The position numbers and the translations under genes were made by a program. DNA of 64,000 nucleotides from Mucilaginibacter saanensis (GTDB taxonomy: Bacteria; Bacteroidota; Bacteroidia; Sphingobacteriales; Sphingobacteriaceae), in NCBI RefSeq assembly GCF_014200575.1, contig NZ_JACHBZ010000014.1, positions 1 to 64,000 of the forward strand. The letters run 5' to 3'. The notes beneath the pieces are model-generated. The model was not told the DNA's origin and ran no database searches. It was given only the letters and a program-made list of their open reading frames with translations. Shown here one piece after another: positions 1 through 9,087 of this stretch (position 1 is the stretch's first letter; the number at the start of each line of letters is the position of its first letter).

Positions 1-1
1 T

Positions 2-133
2 TACCTGAGAAAAGTAGCTGAAGGCAAAAATAAAATGAGTGCTTTAAATGCCGTCAGAAACAAAATTGTCCATAGGATATTCGCAGTTATAAAAAATCAA
101 ATCCCTTATCAAAATCATTTGCTTTTATCATAG
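2..133 (+). pseudogene. IS110-family transposase, C-terminal end only (cut by window edge)
   Basis: Reading from base 2, an open frame of 43 codons runs to a TAG at 131-133. The peptide begins YLRKVAEGKNKMSALNAVRN and continues with KIVHRIFAVIKN. This matches the C-terminal end of IS110/IS116/IS902-type transposases, which typically finish with a 'K..GK.KM.AL.A...K...R.FAV' helix pair. The 5' part lies outside the window, so I cannot tell whether the element is intact. IS110 elements lack terminal inverted repeats, and I could not place the right end in the 80 bases that follow. Family assignment is by remembered motif. Confidence 0.7.
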
Positions 134-211
134 AAATCAGGATGATAAATTGTTGTTTATAGAGATTTCTTCGTCGTTCCTCATCGTAATAACATAGATT
201 ATTCAGAAAAC

Positions 212-242
212 AAAAAAGCCGCTCAATTGAGCGGCTTTTTTT
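212..242. terminator. Bidirectional rho-independent terminator
   Basis: A perfect inverted repeat, AAAAAAGCCGCTCAA / TTGAGCGGCTTTTTT, with a GC core flanked by A and T runs. It lies 36 bases past the stop of the minus-strand OmpA gene and also downstream of the IS110 remnant, so it can stop transcription from both sides. Confidence 0.9.
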
Positions 243-277
243 ATGTAATAGTATTTTCTCTGTAAAGAGCGTAACTA

Positions 278-1654
278 TTAATATAAGGTGAACTCTACAC
301 GACGGTTTGCCTGGCGACCTGCTGCAGTTTTATTAGTTGCAATAGGTTGGGTTTGGCCGTAACCTGTAGCTTCAATACGTGATGCATTGGCACCTTTACT
401 TACTAAGTAAGATTTGATTGCTTCTGCACGGTCTTTTGATAACCTCATGTTCAGGTCAGCAGATCCGGTGTTGTCAGTATGACCAGCAAGTTTCAAGCTG
501 AAGTTTTTGTCGATCAATAAATTGGCAACCCTGTCTAAACTTGGGTAAGAATGCTCACGGATGGTTGATTTACCTAAATCAAATTCCAGATTTTTGATTG
601 CATCTTTAACAACTTTCTTGTCTTCTTCAGTTACATAAACCACTGGTTTAGCAAGCGGACAACCTGAGCCATCTACTTTTGTTCCTGCCGGTGTATTAGG
701 GCATTTGTCATTAACATCAACAACTCCGTCGCCGTCGCTATCAGTAGTTAATTTGGCGAGGTTAGCATTAGTAGTGTTCAAATCATTTCTTAACTGGTCA
801 TTTTTAGCTTTTTCTGCATCAATTTCTTGTTGTAATGCAGTTTTGGTTTGTTGATTTTCCCACAAGTATTCTTTACGCATTGATGCTACCGGGTTGTGTG
901 TTGCCATTTGAGGTTTTTTACGGCTACCCAGGGCAAACTCTAAACCAATGTGAGCATAAGAAAAACGGTCGTTATTTGATCCGTAGTTTAAGCCATCAAA
1001 GTTATCGGCTTCAACAAAGTTAACCTGGTAACCTAAATCAAGGTTTACACCTGGCGCAAGATCAAATTTCAAACCAAGACCAACAGGAATAAAAACCTGG
1101 TTTATTGAACCGTTACCCGTTGTTTTGTAGTTGGTTTCCTGACCGCCCGGAGGAGTAACTTTAGGGGTGTAATTTAAATTACCTGCACCTAATGTTAAAT
1201 AAGGCTGAATAAATGGTTTTTCATGGCGCCAGCTAATATTGGCTAAGGTAATGTTGGCACTTAATGCAGCCGACCAGTTGATATTAGTTGTGTACTGGCT
1301 GTAAATGGTGTTACCGGCATTATCTGCTAAACTGTTATTTCCCCTTACTTTACCTCTCATGAAATCAGCTTGTATACCTAATGATGGTAATATCTGATCC
1401 TTGATGTAAGCGCCGTAACCGATCTGCTCAGTCGGTTTTTTGAAATCCTGACTGTTATTAGTTCCAAAAATGGTAAACGGAGTTAGCATACCGCCATTAA
1501 CACCTACTGACCAGGTGCGTAATTGACTGCCTCCTGAAAACGGTTTTACATAATCTCTGCCCGCCGCTGTAGTATCAGGAGATTGAGCGAATAATTTACC
1601 ACCTACCATTAGTCCTGTTAGTAGCAGTGTGGTTTTTTTTAAATTTGATTTCAT
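278..1654 (-). CDS. OmpA-family outer membrane beta-barrel protein with TSP3 repeat
   Basis: A 458-residue envelope protein that should anchor the outer membrane to peptidoglycan. It opens with a Sec signal peptide (basic start, hydrophobic stretch, cleavage near LFAQ at about residue 24). An outer-membrane barrel region of about 200 residues follows, then a coiled-coil-like stretch at about 265-300. Next is a calcium-binding thrombospondin type 3 repeat (DSDGDGVVDVNDKCP, about 305-335) and a C-terminal OmpA peptidoglycan-binding domain (about 345-458, with AGHTDNTGSADLNMRLSKDR and NRRVEF). Length and order are usual for Bacteroidota OmpA porin-like proteins. It is a single gene with a strong terminator behind it and a long AT-rich leader in front. 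Confidence 0.93.
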   Translation of the reverse strand: MKSNLKKTTLLLTGLMVGGKLFAQSPDTTAAGRDYVKPFSGGSQLRTWSVGVNGGMLTPFTIFGTNNSQDFKKPTEQIGYGAYIKDQILPSLGIQADFMRGKVRGNNSLADNAGNTIYSQYTTNINWSAALSANITLANISWRHEKPFIQPYLTLGAGNLNYTPKVTPPGGQETNYKTTGNGSINQVFIPVGLGLKFDLAPGVNLDLGYQVNFVEADNFDGLNYGSNNDRFSYAHIGLEFALGSRKKPQMATHNPVASMRKEYLWENQQTKTALQQEIDAEKAKNDQLRNDLNTTNANLAKLTTDSDGDGVVDVNDKCPNTPAGTKVDGSGCPLAKPVVYVTEEDKKVVKDAIKNLEFDLGKSTIREHSYPSLDRVANLLIDKNFSLKLAGHTDNTGSADLNMRLSKDRAEAIKSYLVSKGANASRIEATGYGQTQPIATNKTAAGRQANRRVEFTLY

Positions 1655-2387
1655 ATCGTTGTGTTTAATTAATGGTTTACTGTTCAGTAAATCATAACCG
1701 TAACAGGCAACATTAATGCCATCAGAATTTAATAGCCATAAAACGGAACGTAACCATTTCTTTAATCCTTCATTTTTATTTGCCAGAAAAAGTCGCGTAA
1801 ATAACTGATAGAATACATTTTATGCGGCATTTTGACCCCCCGGCAACAAACACATTTTGACGTTGAAATTGCAGCCAACATTAACTTTTTGTACAAAATG
1901 GTTAATGAGTTAAAAATAGTACAGTTGTGTATTAAAAAGGTTATTTTTCTGCATATTAACTACAATCAATGGTTAACTATAAGTATATTTTCATTAAATA
2001 AATAAAACAACCAAGATGAAATTTAGATGAAATTCGGCTGTAATGGCGCTTTTTGAAATAATAAAGAATATGGTTTAATGTATTTTATATTATTTATTAA
2101 TATTATATACATATAAATAATTACTAAATAACGGTCATTATTAAGGGTTAAAAATTTGCTTTTAAAATATTATCGCTTTTAAATTAAATATCATCTTTAT
2201 TGTTGAATCTTATAGCGTAGGTTCAGCTGTAATAAATACAACCATCAGCTATCTGTTTTTTAGAGATTTATAGCAAAGTCAGCTTTTCCCCCATTTTGGG
2301 TTTACACATCCATGTAAAACAAGAAAGGGACGTATCCTCTTTACAGATACATCCCCTTTATAAAATTATAAGGTACTAAACTTTAGC
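1655..2387. other. 733-base non-coding region upstream of the OmpA gene
   Basis: An AT-rich stretch between the OmpA start and the OsmC stop. I see no credible ORF on either strand and no RNA gene. It must hold the OmpA promoter, probably with a long 5' UTR, but I could not fix a convincing Bacteroidota -33/-7 pair. The OsmC terminator candidate lies at 2324-2359. Confidence 0.5.
2324..2359 (-). terminator. Probable terminator of the OsmC gene
   Basis: Arms AAAGGGACGTATC and GATACATCCCCTTT pair with one bulge around a 9-base loop, 29 bases past the OsmC stop. The downstream tract on the minus strand (CTTTCTTGTTTT) is only partly T-rich. Confidence 0.5.
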
Positions 2388-2819
2388 TTATTCTGCCGGA
2401 TGAACAAAAACCTTCCATTTGATATCAGCACCGGCTTTACCCAAAGTAGCTGCAACTGAACAGTATTTATTTAATGACAGCTCCGCTGCGCGGGTAGCCT
2501 TATCCTCGTCAATATTTCCGTATAAATGAAATTCAATGTCTACATCTTCCCATAAAGAAGGCTCCTTGCCTGCTTCACGCTCGCCATGAACAACCATTTT
2601 ATAGTCTTTTACCTCTTGTCTTTGTTTTTTCAGTATACTGATCACATCAATGGCTGAGCATCCGGCAAGGCCCATTAAAAGTATTTGCATGGGTCGCACA
2701 CCAAAATCCTGGCCGCCGCTTTCCGGGCTGCTGTCCATTTTTACGGTATGGCCGTTGGCGTCAACCGCTTCAAAACCGAAATCACCGTGTACACGTTTTA
2801 ATTCTATTTTATTAGGCAT
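2388..2819 (-). CDS. OsmC family peroxiredoxin-like protein
   Basis: A 143-residue OsmC/Ohr-fold protein, a cytoplasmic thiol peroxidase-like family that reduces organic hydroperoxides. Visible features are the N-terminal strand region (IELKRVHGDFGFEA), the PMQILLMGLAGCSAIDV helix carrying the family cysteine, and a C-terminal NKYCSVAATLG segment with the second cysteine. I chose the ATG at 2819 (MPNKIELKRV). The frame stays open upstream to 2966, but that extension does not resemble the family and would overlap the DUF3052 gene. The length fits the YhfA-like branch of OsmC. Substrate is unknown. Confidence 0.88.
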   Translation of the reverse strand: MPNKIELKRVHGDFGFEAVDANGHTVKMDSSPESGGQDFGVRPMQILLMGLAGCSAIDVISILKKQRQEVKDYKMVVHGEREAGKEPSLWEDVDIEFHLYGNIDEDKATRAAELSLNKYCSVAATLGKAGADIKWKVFVHPAE

Positions 2820-2923
2820 AATTGAATGTATTATAAATGCTAAGTTATGTATTTGTATGCGTTTAGTAAAGCAAGCCGGCTTGGTTTGTACTGTTTTTGA
2901 TAAAAATGATTTTAAACTGATTG

Positions 2924-3328
2924 TTATCTGTCTTTTACAGGTATCACTAATTTTAAGCCCGACCATGTTTCGTCAATAGCACAAACCTTAATATCAACAA
3001 GTCCCGTTTTAAGTGCCGTGTCCCTTACCAGATTTTCTGTTACGTCCGCAATTACTTTTGAACTTTTTTTGGGCCACGATACCCATATCATGCCATTCGG
3101 TTTTATTTGTCCCTTTAATAGAGGTAGCTTGATCAGTAATTCATCCTTATGTAAAGCAAAAAAGTGTATAAAGTCTTTTTTTGACTCCCACCCATCATCA
3201 AAATATACCTGGGCAGGCATGTCCGCAAACAACGCCATATAATTATCAGGCGCATTGATGAGTTTAATGGTAAACTCCGGTTTAATACCCAGTTTTTTGG
3301 CAAGTGGTGTATCTGAATATCCGGCCAT
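2924..3328 (-). CDS. DUF3052 family protein
   Basis: A 134-residue soluble protein matching DUF3052. It begins MAGYSDTPLAKKLGIK, a typical opening for the family, and contains IKPNGMIWVSWPKKSS and the late GLVDIKVCAIDETWSGLKLV motif. The biochemical role is unknown. Its ATG shares a base with the stop of the upstream DinB gene, so the two are translationally coupled. The pairing of DUF3052 with DinB-like proteins suggests a joint stress or thiol-related role, but that is inference. Confidence 0.85.
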   Translation of the reverse strand: MAGYSDTPLAKKLGIKPEFTIKLINAPDNYMALFADMPAQVYFDDGWESKKDFIHFFALHKDELLIKLPLLKGQIKPNGMIWVSWPKKSSKVIADVTENLVRDTALKTGLVDIKVCAIDETWSGLKLVIPVKDR

Positions 3329-3711
3329 TACCTGATCTGTTTTAAATGATGTTTCAAATGTTCAAGGTAGTCATTAGCCAGCCATGCCACAGTTTGCAGG
3401 TTGGGTTCGGTCTTGCTGTTATCGCAGCGGACATCAACCCTGTTAAGCGGATAGTTTTTTAATACACTAACAATCTGTTTATTAAGCAACACCCATAAAT
3501 CAATTAAATTATTAACATCTGCATCCTGGTAATGCTGCACAGCCACCCATGCATCCTGTTCATAGGTAAGCCTGAAGTTTTCTTCATAAGTACAGCGTAT
3601 AAAACGCTGTAGGTTAATCTGGGCACTATCAATCAGGTGACCAATAATTTCTTTCTTTGACCACTTGCCGGGTAAGGGCCTGGTAACCCAGTTTACCGGC
3701 TGCGATTTCAT
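3328..3711 (-). CDS. DinB family protein (N-terminus uncertain)
   Basis: A DinB/YfiT four-helix-bundle protein (putative metal-dependent transferase or hydrolase family), 127 residues from the first ATG. PLPGKWSKKEIIGHLIDSAQ is the classic DinB segment with the first metal-ligand histidine, and LEHLKHHLKQI near the C-terminus carries the remaining histidines. The protein lacks the usual first helix if started at 3711. In the same frame, 17 more upstream codons read like that helix (NDNVTQELTDIIREFQK), but no ATG/GTG/TTG precedes them before a stop. An ATG at 3761 is out of frame. See findings. Confidence 0.8.
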   Translation of the reverse strand: MKSQPVNWVTRPLPGKWSKKEIIGHLIDSAQINLQRFIRCTYEENFRLTYEQDAWVAVQHYQDADVNNLIDLWVLLNKQIVSVLKNYPLNRVDVRCDNSKTEPNLQTVAWLANDYLEHLKHHLKQIR

Positions 3712-3845
3712 TTTCTGAAATTCCCTGATAATATCGGTTAGTTCCTGTGTAACGTTGTCATTTTAAAACATTCAAATAGTATTTAAATATTGTTATTTCA
3801 TATTAAATTACAAAACCATTAACTTCAAAGCCTTAAACACCGCTA

Positions 3846-5084
3846 ATGGCTCTTAATTATATCTGGGTAGCTTTTTTTCTGATCGCGTTTGTAGTTGCTT
3901 TAATAAAATTGATTTTTTTTGGCGACGCAGAGGCTTTTAAGCTGCTGGTTGATGGTATCTTCAGCTCCTCCAAATCATCTGTAATTGACATTGCCCTGCC
4001 CCTGGTTGGTGCCATGGCGTTTTGGCTGGGTATACTTAACATTGGCGAAAAAGCCGGCGCAATTAATTTTCTTGCGCGCATTGTTGGTCCCTTTTTTAGC
4101 AGGCTTTTTCCGGAGGTGCCCAAAGATCACCCGGCCACAGGGCACATGCTGATGAACTTTTCGGCCAATTTGCTGGGGCTTGATAATGCCGCTACCCCCC
4201 TCGGGTTAAGGGCTATGGGAAGCTTACAGGAGTTAAATCCGGATAAAGACACAGCATCAAACGCTCAGATCATGTTCCTGGTGCTGCACACGTCCGGGCT
4301 GCAACTGTTGCCGGTTACTATTATAGCGCAACGGGCCATACTCAATGCCGCTAATCCTACTGATGTATTTATCCCCTGTATTATAGCTACCTATGTAGCT
4401 ACTGTGGTTGGCCTGCTCTGTGTGGCCGTTAAGCAAAAAATAAACTTATTTGACCGGGTAATTATTACCTGGCTGGGTAGTTTAACTGCTTTTATAACCC
4501 TGCTGGTTTGGTGCTTTACGCACTATTTAAGCAAGGGGCAAATCAGTACGGTATCAACCATTGCCAGCAATCTTTTACTGTTTACCATACCGGTATTATT
4601 TATTTTAGGAGGATTGCTTAAAAAGGTCAACGTATTTGATGCTTTTATCGAGGGCGCAAAAGGCGGCTTTGAAACGTCAATAAAAATAATTCCTTACCTG
4701 GTGGCTATGCTGGTAGGTATCAGTGTTTTTCGCAGTTGCGGTGCGTTAGATTATATGAACGACGGATTGCGATGGGTATGTATTCGTTTAAACCTGAACA
4801 CCCGTTTTGTTGATGCCATGCCAGTTGCCTATATGAAACCATTAAGTGGGTCGGGGTCAAAGGCGATGATGATCAATACCATGCAAACATTTGGCGTTGA
4901 TAGCTTTGCGGGGCGTTTAGGTTGTATATTCAATGGCTCGGCCGATACTACATTTTACATTGTGGCCCTTTATTTTGGGTCGGTAGGCATCAAAAAATCT
5001 CGCTACGCAATACCTGCCGGTTTAATAGCCGATTTTGCAGGCATCATAACAGCTATATTAGTGGCCTATTTATTTTTTGGATAG
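3846..5084 (+). CDS. Fused SpmA/SpmB-type nucleoside-recognition (Gate) domain membrane protein
   Basis: A 412-residue polytopic inner-membrane protein joining two Gate/nucleoside-recognition halves that are separate genes (spmA, spmB) in Bacillus. The first half contains NFSANLLGLDNAATPLGLRA and the second MPVAYMKPLSGSGSKAMM and GSADTTFYIVALYFGSVG, the signature segments of SpmA and SpmB. Multiple hydrophobic helices are evident throughout. In non-sporulating Bacteroidota this fusion is common and its transported substrate is unknown. It stands alone, divergent from the DinB-DUF3052-OsmC genes. Confidence 0.88.
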   Translation: MALNYIWVAFFLIAFVVALIKLIFFGDAEAFKLLVDGIFSSSKSSVIDIALPLVGAMAFWLGILNIGEKAGAINFLARIVGPFFSRLFPEVPKDHPATGHMLMNFSANLLGLDNAATPLGLRAMGSLQELNPDKDTASNAQIMFLVLHTSGLQLLPVTIIAQRAILNAANPTDVFIPCIIATYVATVVGLLCVAVKQKINLFDRVIITWLGSLTAFITLLVWCFTHYLSKGQISTVSTIASNLLLFTIPVLFILGGLLKKVNVFDAFIEGAKGGFETSIKIIPYLVAMLVGISVFRSCGALDYMNDGLRWVCIRLNLNTRFVDAMPVAYMKPLSGSGSKAMMINTMQTFGVDSFAGRLGCIFNGSADTTFYIVALYFGSVGIKKSRYAIPAGLIADFAGIITAILVAYLFFG

Positions 5085-5324
5085 TTTTCATTTAAATTAG
5101 TTAACTCATTATGCGGTTTCGTAGGTGTTTATAATACGCTGACTAACTATGTTTTGTTTATAGTTTTCAATATGATTATTTATAGTTAAATTACTTACTG
5201 AAAGGGTTTATTTTTCACTGTTTTATTTTTATTAAAAAAAACACACAACCGAGGCAACCTTTTAATCTTGACCAACGTGATAACTGAAAATAAATAGGAA
5301 AATTAACCCATTACACCCCCTTAT

Positions 5325-5957
5325 ATGGGAGAAGCGGAACTACAGCAATTAATTGTGGGCTGTTTACAGCAGAGCCGAAAAGATCAAAAAATGCTTTATA
5401 AGGCATTTTATGGCTTTGCTATGAGCATATGTCTGCGTTATGCCGGTAATCGCTATGAGGCTTCTGAAATTATGAACCAGGGTTTTTTCAAAGTGTTCAC
5501 TAATTTGCATAAGTATGATACCGGCCGGCCCTTTATTGCATGGGTTGGGCGCATCATGATGAACACCTCTGTTGACTATTACAGGAGCAATCTGAAGTTA
5601 TCGCTTACTGACGACCTTGAAATGGCTGAGGAAATAGGCCATAATGAACTACCCGATCAGAAACTTAATTATGATGATCTGTTGGGTATGGTTCAGCAAT
5701 TGCCAAACGCTTACAGAACCGTGTTTAACTTGTTTGCGATTGAGGGGTTTTCGCATGAGGAGATTGCGGCCAAGTTGAATATTAGCACAGGTACGTCAAA
5801 GTCAAACTTATTTAAAGCGAGAGAAAAATTAAAAACAATGGTAATTAATTCCGGCAAACTGCCGGATAATGATTCTGAGGACACCCGGCACAAAGTTATT
5901 GCTATAGGTGCAATTAGTATTGGAATGTCATATTTGATAGAATTAATAATGCGATGA
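5325..5957 (+). CDS. ECF-type RNA polymerase sigma factor
   Basis: A 210-residue sigma-70 family ECF factor. Region 2 spans about residues 25-90 (LRYAGNRYEASEIMNQGFFKVF, the -10 recognition region), and region 4 about 125-180 with the helix-turn-helix HEEIAAKLNISTGTSKSNLF. The gene overlaps the next one by four bases (ATGA), so sigma factor and partner are co-translated. Oddly, the last 20 or so residues (VIAIGAISIGMSYLIELIM) are hydrophobic, as if the protein ended in a membrane-associated helix. The family is certain; the regulon is unknown. Confidence 0.9.
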   Translation: MGEAELQQLIVGCLQQSRKDQKMLYKAFYGFAMSICLRYAGNRYEASEIMNQGFFKVFTNLHKYDTGRPFIAWVGRIMMNTSVDYYRSNLKLSLTDDLEMAEEIGHNELPDQKLNYDDLLGMVQQLPNAYRTVFNLFAIEGFSHEEIAAKLNISTGTSKSNLFKAREKLKTMVINSGKLPDNDSEDTRHKVIAIGAISIGMSYLIELIMR

Positions 5958-7249
5958 AAGGGAAGAAAAACGAAAATAAATTAGATCAGCTATTCAAAGA
6001 CGGATTATCCGGCTCTGAAGATCATATTGCTTTTCGTGAGGAGGATTGGACTTCTATGGAACGGCTGCTGGATAACAAACCAAGCAAAAAAGCTGTTTTA
6101 CTCAGAAGAATTTATTATGCATCAGGTATAGCAGCACTTTTGCTCCTTGCTATCGGGCTGTTTTTCTATAATAAAGACAACGATAAAGTAAATCCGAAAC
6201 AAGATAAAGTATACAGCAAAATTAAACCACCTGTTAAGTCAAATAACGACCAAACCAGCCAGTCGTTTAAGGATTCAGTTGTAAATGCATCTGTTGGCAG
6301 TAATGAGCGTTTGGGAAGTAGCGGGGTGCAAAGCCACGGGAACAAATCCGGCTTACCATTACCAGTTGGCCGGAACGGCCGTTATTTACCGGGTGGTTTG
6401 AATAAACCTGCGGAAACACCTGCTATTTCCAAAGTAACCAAAGACACCGCTACAAACAATGTTGCCAATAACAGCACGAATAATTTAGCTGTTACTCCTG
6501 ATAAGGTGGCATCGGCAACAGACCAAACTCAAAATAACCTGGCAACCGTTACACCACCAGATACTACTACTGATGCAACAACAGCGCCCGTACAACAGGT
6601 AAAAAAAGACAAGGCTTCCCTTAAACCCATATTAAGACGTGGCCCCCGCTTTACGTTGAGTATATTGGCAGCACCCGATCTTAATGCGGTTAACTCTTTT
6701 AGCAGAAACCAGGTAGGTACTAATTTAGGGTTCCAGCTTGCTATACATTTATCTAAAAAATTCAGCATATCGGCAGGTGCGGCGTATGCTATTAAGCCCT
6801 ATCAGGCAAGCGGCAACCAATATAGTTCTCCCGTTTGGCAGGGTAAGTCTGCGGCTGACCTGCCAATTAATGTAGCTGCTAACTGTAAGGTTTTAGATAT
6901 ACCGGTAAATATTAACTATCAATTTTATTCAAAAGGGAAAAATGCTTTTTCAGTGGGTACCGGTTTATCATCATATATCATGCTCCGGGAAAACTATCGT
7001 TTTGATTATGCTGACGGCAGCGGGATACCTTCATATAATATACAGATAGATAATCAGAACAAGCACATATTGGGTATTGTTAATCTTAATGCCACTTATG
7101 AGCGTAAAATCAATTCGAAATTCAGTACGGTAATACAACCTTACATGAAACTTCCCGTTACCGGAATTGGCAATGGCCGTGTTGATCTTAAATCAACTGG
7201 AGTTGCTCTTGGTATCAACTGGAACATCAATTCTTTCAGACCGAAATAA
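5954..7249 (+). CDS. Anti-sigma-like membrane protein with C-terminal beta-barrel-like domain
   Basis: A 431-residue protein co-translated with the ECF sigma gene. Residues 1-48 are charged and cytoplasmic-looking, like the short sigma-binding region seen in Bacteroidota partners. Residues about 50-68 form one transmembrane helix (GIAALLLLAIGLFFY). Then comes about 150 residues of low-complexity Thr/Asn/Pro/Gln linker, and about 200 C-terminal residues with alternating beta pattern like PorT-type outer-membrane barrels (RFTLSILAAPDLNAVN, TNLGFQLAIHLSKKFSISAG). Such a chimera could sense the outer membrane and release the sigma factor. That role is inference from gene order and topology. Confidence 0.7.
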   Translation: MKGKKNENKLDQLFKDGLSGSEDHIAFREEDWTSMERLLDNKPSKKAVLLRRIYYASGIAALLLLAIGLFFYNKDNDKVNPKQDKVYSKIKPPVKSNNDQTSQSFKDSVVNASVGSNERLGSSGVQSHGNKSGLPLPVGRNGRYLPGGLNKPAETPAISKVTKDTATNNVANNSTNNLAVTPDKVASATDQTQNNLATVTPPDTTTDATTAPVQQVKKDKASLKPILRRGPRFTLSILAAPDLNAVNSFSRNQVGTNLGFQLAIHLSKKFSISAGAAYAIKPYQASGNQYSSPVWQGKSAADLPINVAANCKVLDIPVNINYQFYSKGKNAFSVGTGLSSYIMLRENYRFDYADGSGIPSYNIQIDNQNKHILGIVNLNATYERKINSKFSTVIQPYMKLPVTGIGNGRVDLKSTGVALGINWNINSFRPK

Positions 7250-7274
7250 CATTGACTGATCTATATAGCTCACC

Positions 7275-7310
7275 AAAAAGGGTAGCCAGCTAAACGCCGG
7301 TTACCCTTTA
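7275..7310. terminator. Bidirectional terminator between convergent genes
   Basis: Arms AAAGGGTAGCC and GGTTACCCTTT pair with a single mismatch around an 11-base loop, flanked by A and T residues. It serves the convergent anti-sigma-like gene (plus) and epimerase gene (minus). Confidence 0.8.
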
Positions 7311-7345
7311 TTAATGAGCCCGTTTATGTTTAGTAATTAAATTTA

Positions 7346-8008
7346 TTATTTGGCCAATAAAATAATATCCTTCCCTTCAATAACCTGCTTGTCGTAACCA
7401 TGTTCTGTAACTCTGATCATGGCCAGTGCCAACTCCTCAAGCGTACAAAATCCGCTGGGATACAAAGCCCGGCCTACAGGAAATAGCCAGTTGATATACT
7501 TGTAAAAATTATGCGTGTGAGCCAGGCCCTTAATAGGTTTGATGAAACCTGGCCTAAAGGCAAATACTTGCTTAAAAGGAAGTTTCATCAGGTCATTTTC
7601 GGTTTTTCCCTTTACACTGGCCCAGCCTTTACCTTTTTCATTGCTATCTGTACCAGCACCCGAAATATAACAGAAGGTCATCCCGGTATTCAGTTTACTC
7701 AATGTTTGAGCCACATACATGGTGAGTGTGTATGTTAACCTGTAATATTCATCGGCCTTCACACCAACAGACGAAATACCTAAACAAAAATAACAGGCGT
7801 TATAACCTTGCAACCCGCCTTCAATAGCGGTAAAATCAAAAAAATCTGCGTGAACAATTTCTCTGAGTTTTGGATGCTTAACGCCAGATGCTTTTCTGTT
7901 AATCAGCAAAACAGCTTCCACATCCGGATGCTGCAGGCATTCATGCAGTACGCCCTCTCCCACCATTCCGGTAGCTCCTGTAATAATGGCTCTTATTTTT
8001 GTTTTCAT
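7346..8008 (-). CDS. NAD(P)-dependent epimerase/dehydratase-like Rossmann protein
   Basis: A 220-residue atypical short-chain dehydrogenase (NAD(P)-binding Rossmann fold, YbjT/HTATIP2-like). The N-terminal nucleotide motif is AIITGATGMVGEGVL (GxxGxxG), followed by a strand ending in NRK that would select the cofactor. YISGAGTDSNEKGKGWASVKGKTE supplies the serine and lysine region, and FRPGFIKP is a late family motif. No transmembrane segment is present. It is monocistronic and its substrate cannot be read from sequence. Confidence 0.82.
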   Translation of the reverse strand: MKTKIRAIITGATGMVGEGVLHECLQHPDVEAVLLINRKASGVKHPKLREIVHADFFDFTAIEGGLQGYNACYFCLGISSVGVKADEYYRLTYTLTMYVAQTLSKLNTGMTFCYISGAGTDSNEKGKGWASVKGKTENDLMKLPFKQVFAFRPGFIKPIKGLAHTHNFYKYINWLFPVGRALYPSGFCTLEELALAMIRVTEHGYDKQVIEGKDIILLAK

Positions 8009-8246
8009 ATCATTTGCGGTTAACCGGGCTTCTTACAGTGATTAAGTAAAATGTCTGCAATCTAAATTTATCATACTGCTTTACAGTCCCTATTGCAAAA
8101 TATGGAAATAAAAAGACAATACTTTTATTTCCCGGGCAACCCTTTGCCAAAAATCAACGATATATTATTAAACATCCATTCGTTTTCGGCAACGGTAATT
8201 TCCTGTTTTACCAAACTGCAAACGAACAAATTAAATTGATCTGCAC

Positions 8247-9071
8247 ATGGTACCTCTTTCTGTTGTTATCATTACCAAAAACGAAGCTGAAATGATAAGC
8301 CGCAGCATCACCATGCTCAGGCAAATCACTAATGATATTATTATAATAGACAACGGCAGTACCGATCAAACATTAAATATAGCCATTGATAACGGATGCC
8401 GCGTTTATCAAAAAAGCTGGGATGGCTATGGCGCCAATAAAAACAAGGGTATTGCGCTGGCCCGCCATAACTGGATATTAAGTATTGATGCTGATGAAAT
8501 ACCTGACGAAACCTTATTGGCATCTATACAAAAGCTAAAATTGGATGATCCTGCTATTGTGTATGACATTCCGTTTAAAGCCTATTACGGCAACAAACCC
8601 ATTAACTTTGGCAATTGGGGTCGCGATCATCATATCCGTTTATTTAACCGAAGCTTGGTTAAATGGTCAGAGCCTCCAGTACACGAAACACTGATACTTC
8701 CTCCTGTTATTAACGTCAAAAAAATCAGTGGTTATCTTCATCACTTTTCGGTAAAAAATGCGCAGGAGCATGAGGCCAAAACCATTCATTATGCACAGCT
8801 TAGCGCTTTAAAGTATTTGCAAAATGGCAAAAAAGCCAGTTTTTTAAAATTGTACATTGCCCCTTTATTTCACTTTGTGAAAACCTACCTGTTCTTGTTG
8901 GGGTTTTTAGATGGTAAGGAAGGCTGGAACATTGCTAAAATGGCTTTAAAGAATACCTGGTTAAAGTACCATTACTTAAGTACCGCTCAACAAACCGCCA
9001 GTAAAAAGAACTATCAAAGTGAAACACCTGTAATTACATACGAGTTTAAGGCTGAAGCTCAGGCTAAATAG
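8247..9071 (+). CDS. Family 2 glycosyltransferase (WaaE/KdtX-like)
   Basis: A 274-residue GT-A glycosyltransferase that starts the surface-glycan operon. SVVIITKNEAEMISRSI and IIIIDNGSTDQT are the nucleotide-binding start of GT2 enzymes, and LSIDADEIPDE carries the DxD metal site. The region with GNWGRDHHIRLFNR and VHETL resembles WaaE/KdtX-type enzymes that add sugars to the LPS inner core. A hydrophobic stretch at about 205-220 could associate with the membrane. Donor and acceptor are unknown. The flippase gene follows after 16 bases. Confidence 0.85.
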   Translation: MVPLSVVIITKNEAEMISRSITMLRQITNDIIIIDNGSTDQTLNIAIDNGCRVYQKSWDGYGANKNKGIALARHNWILSIDADEIPDETLLASIQKLKLDDPAIVYDIPFKAYYGNKPINFGNWGRDHHIRLFNRSLVKWSEPPVHETLILPPVINVKKISGYLHHFSVKNAQEHEAKTIHYAQLSALKYLQNGKKASFLKLYIAPLFHFVKTYLFLLGFLDGKEGWNIAKMALKNTWLKYHYLSTAQQTASKKNYQSETPVITYEFKAEAQAK

Positions 9072-9087
9072 AGCTGGTGTTTAATTC

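Noticed and set aside
2820..2966. N-terminal extension of the OsmC frame up to 2966
   Set aside because: Unlike the family and overlaps the DUF3052 gene; MPNKIELKRV at 2819 is the natural start.
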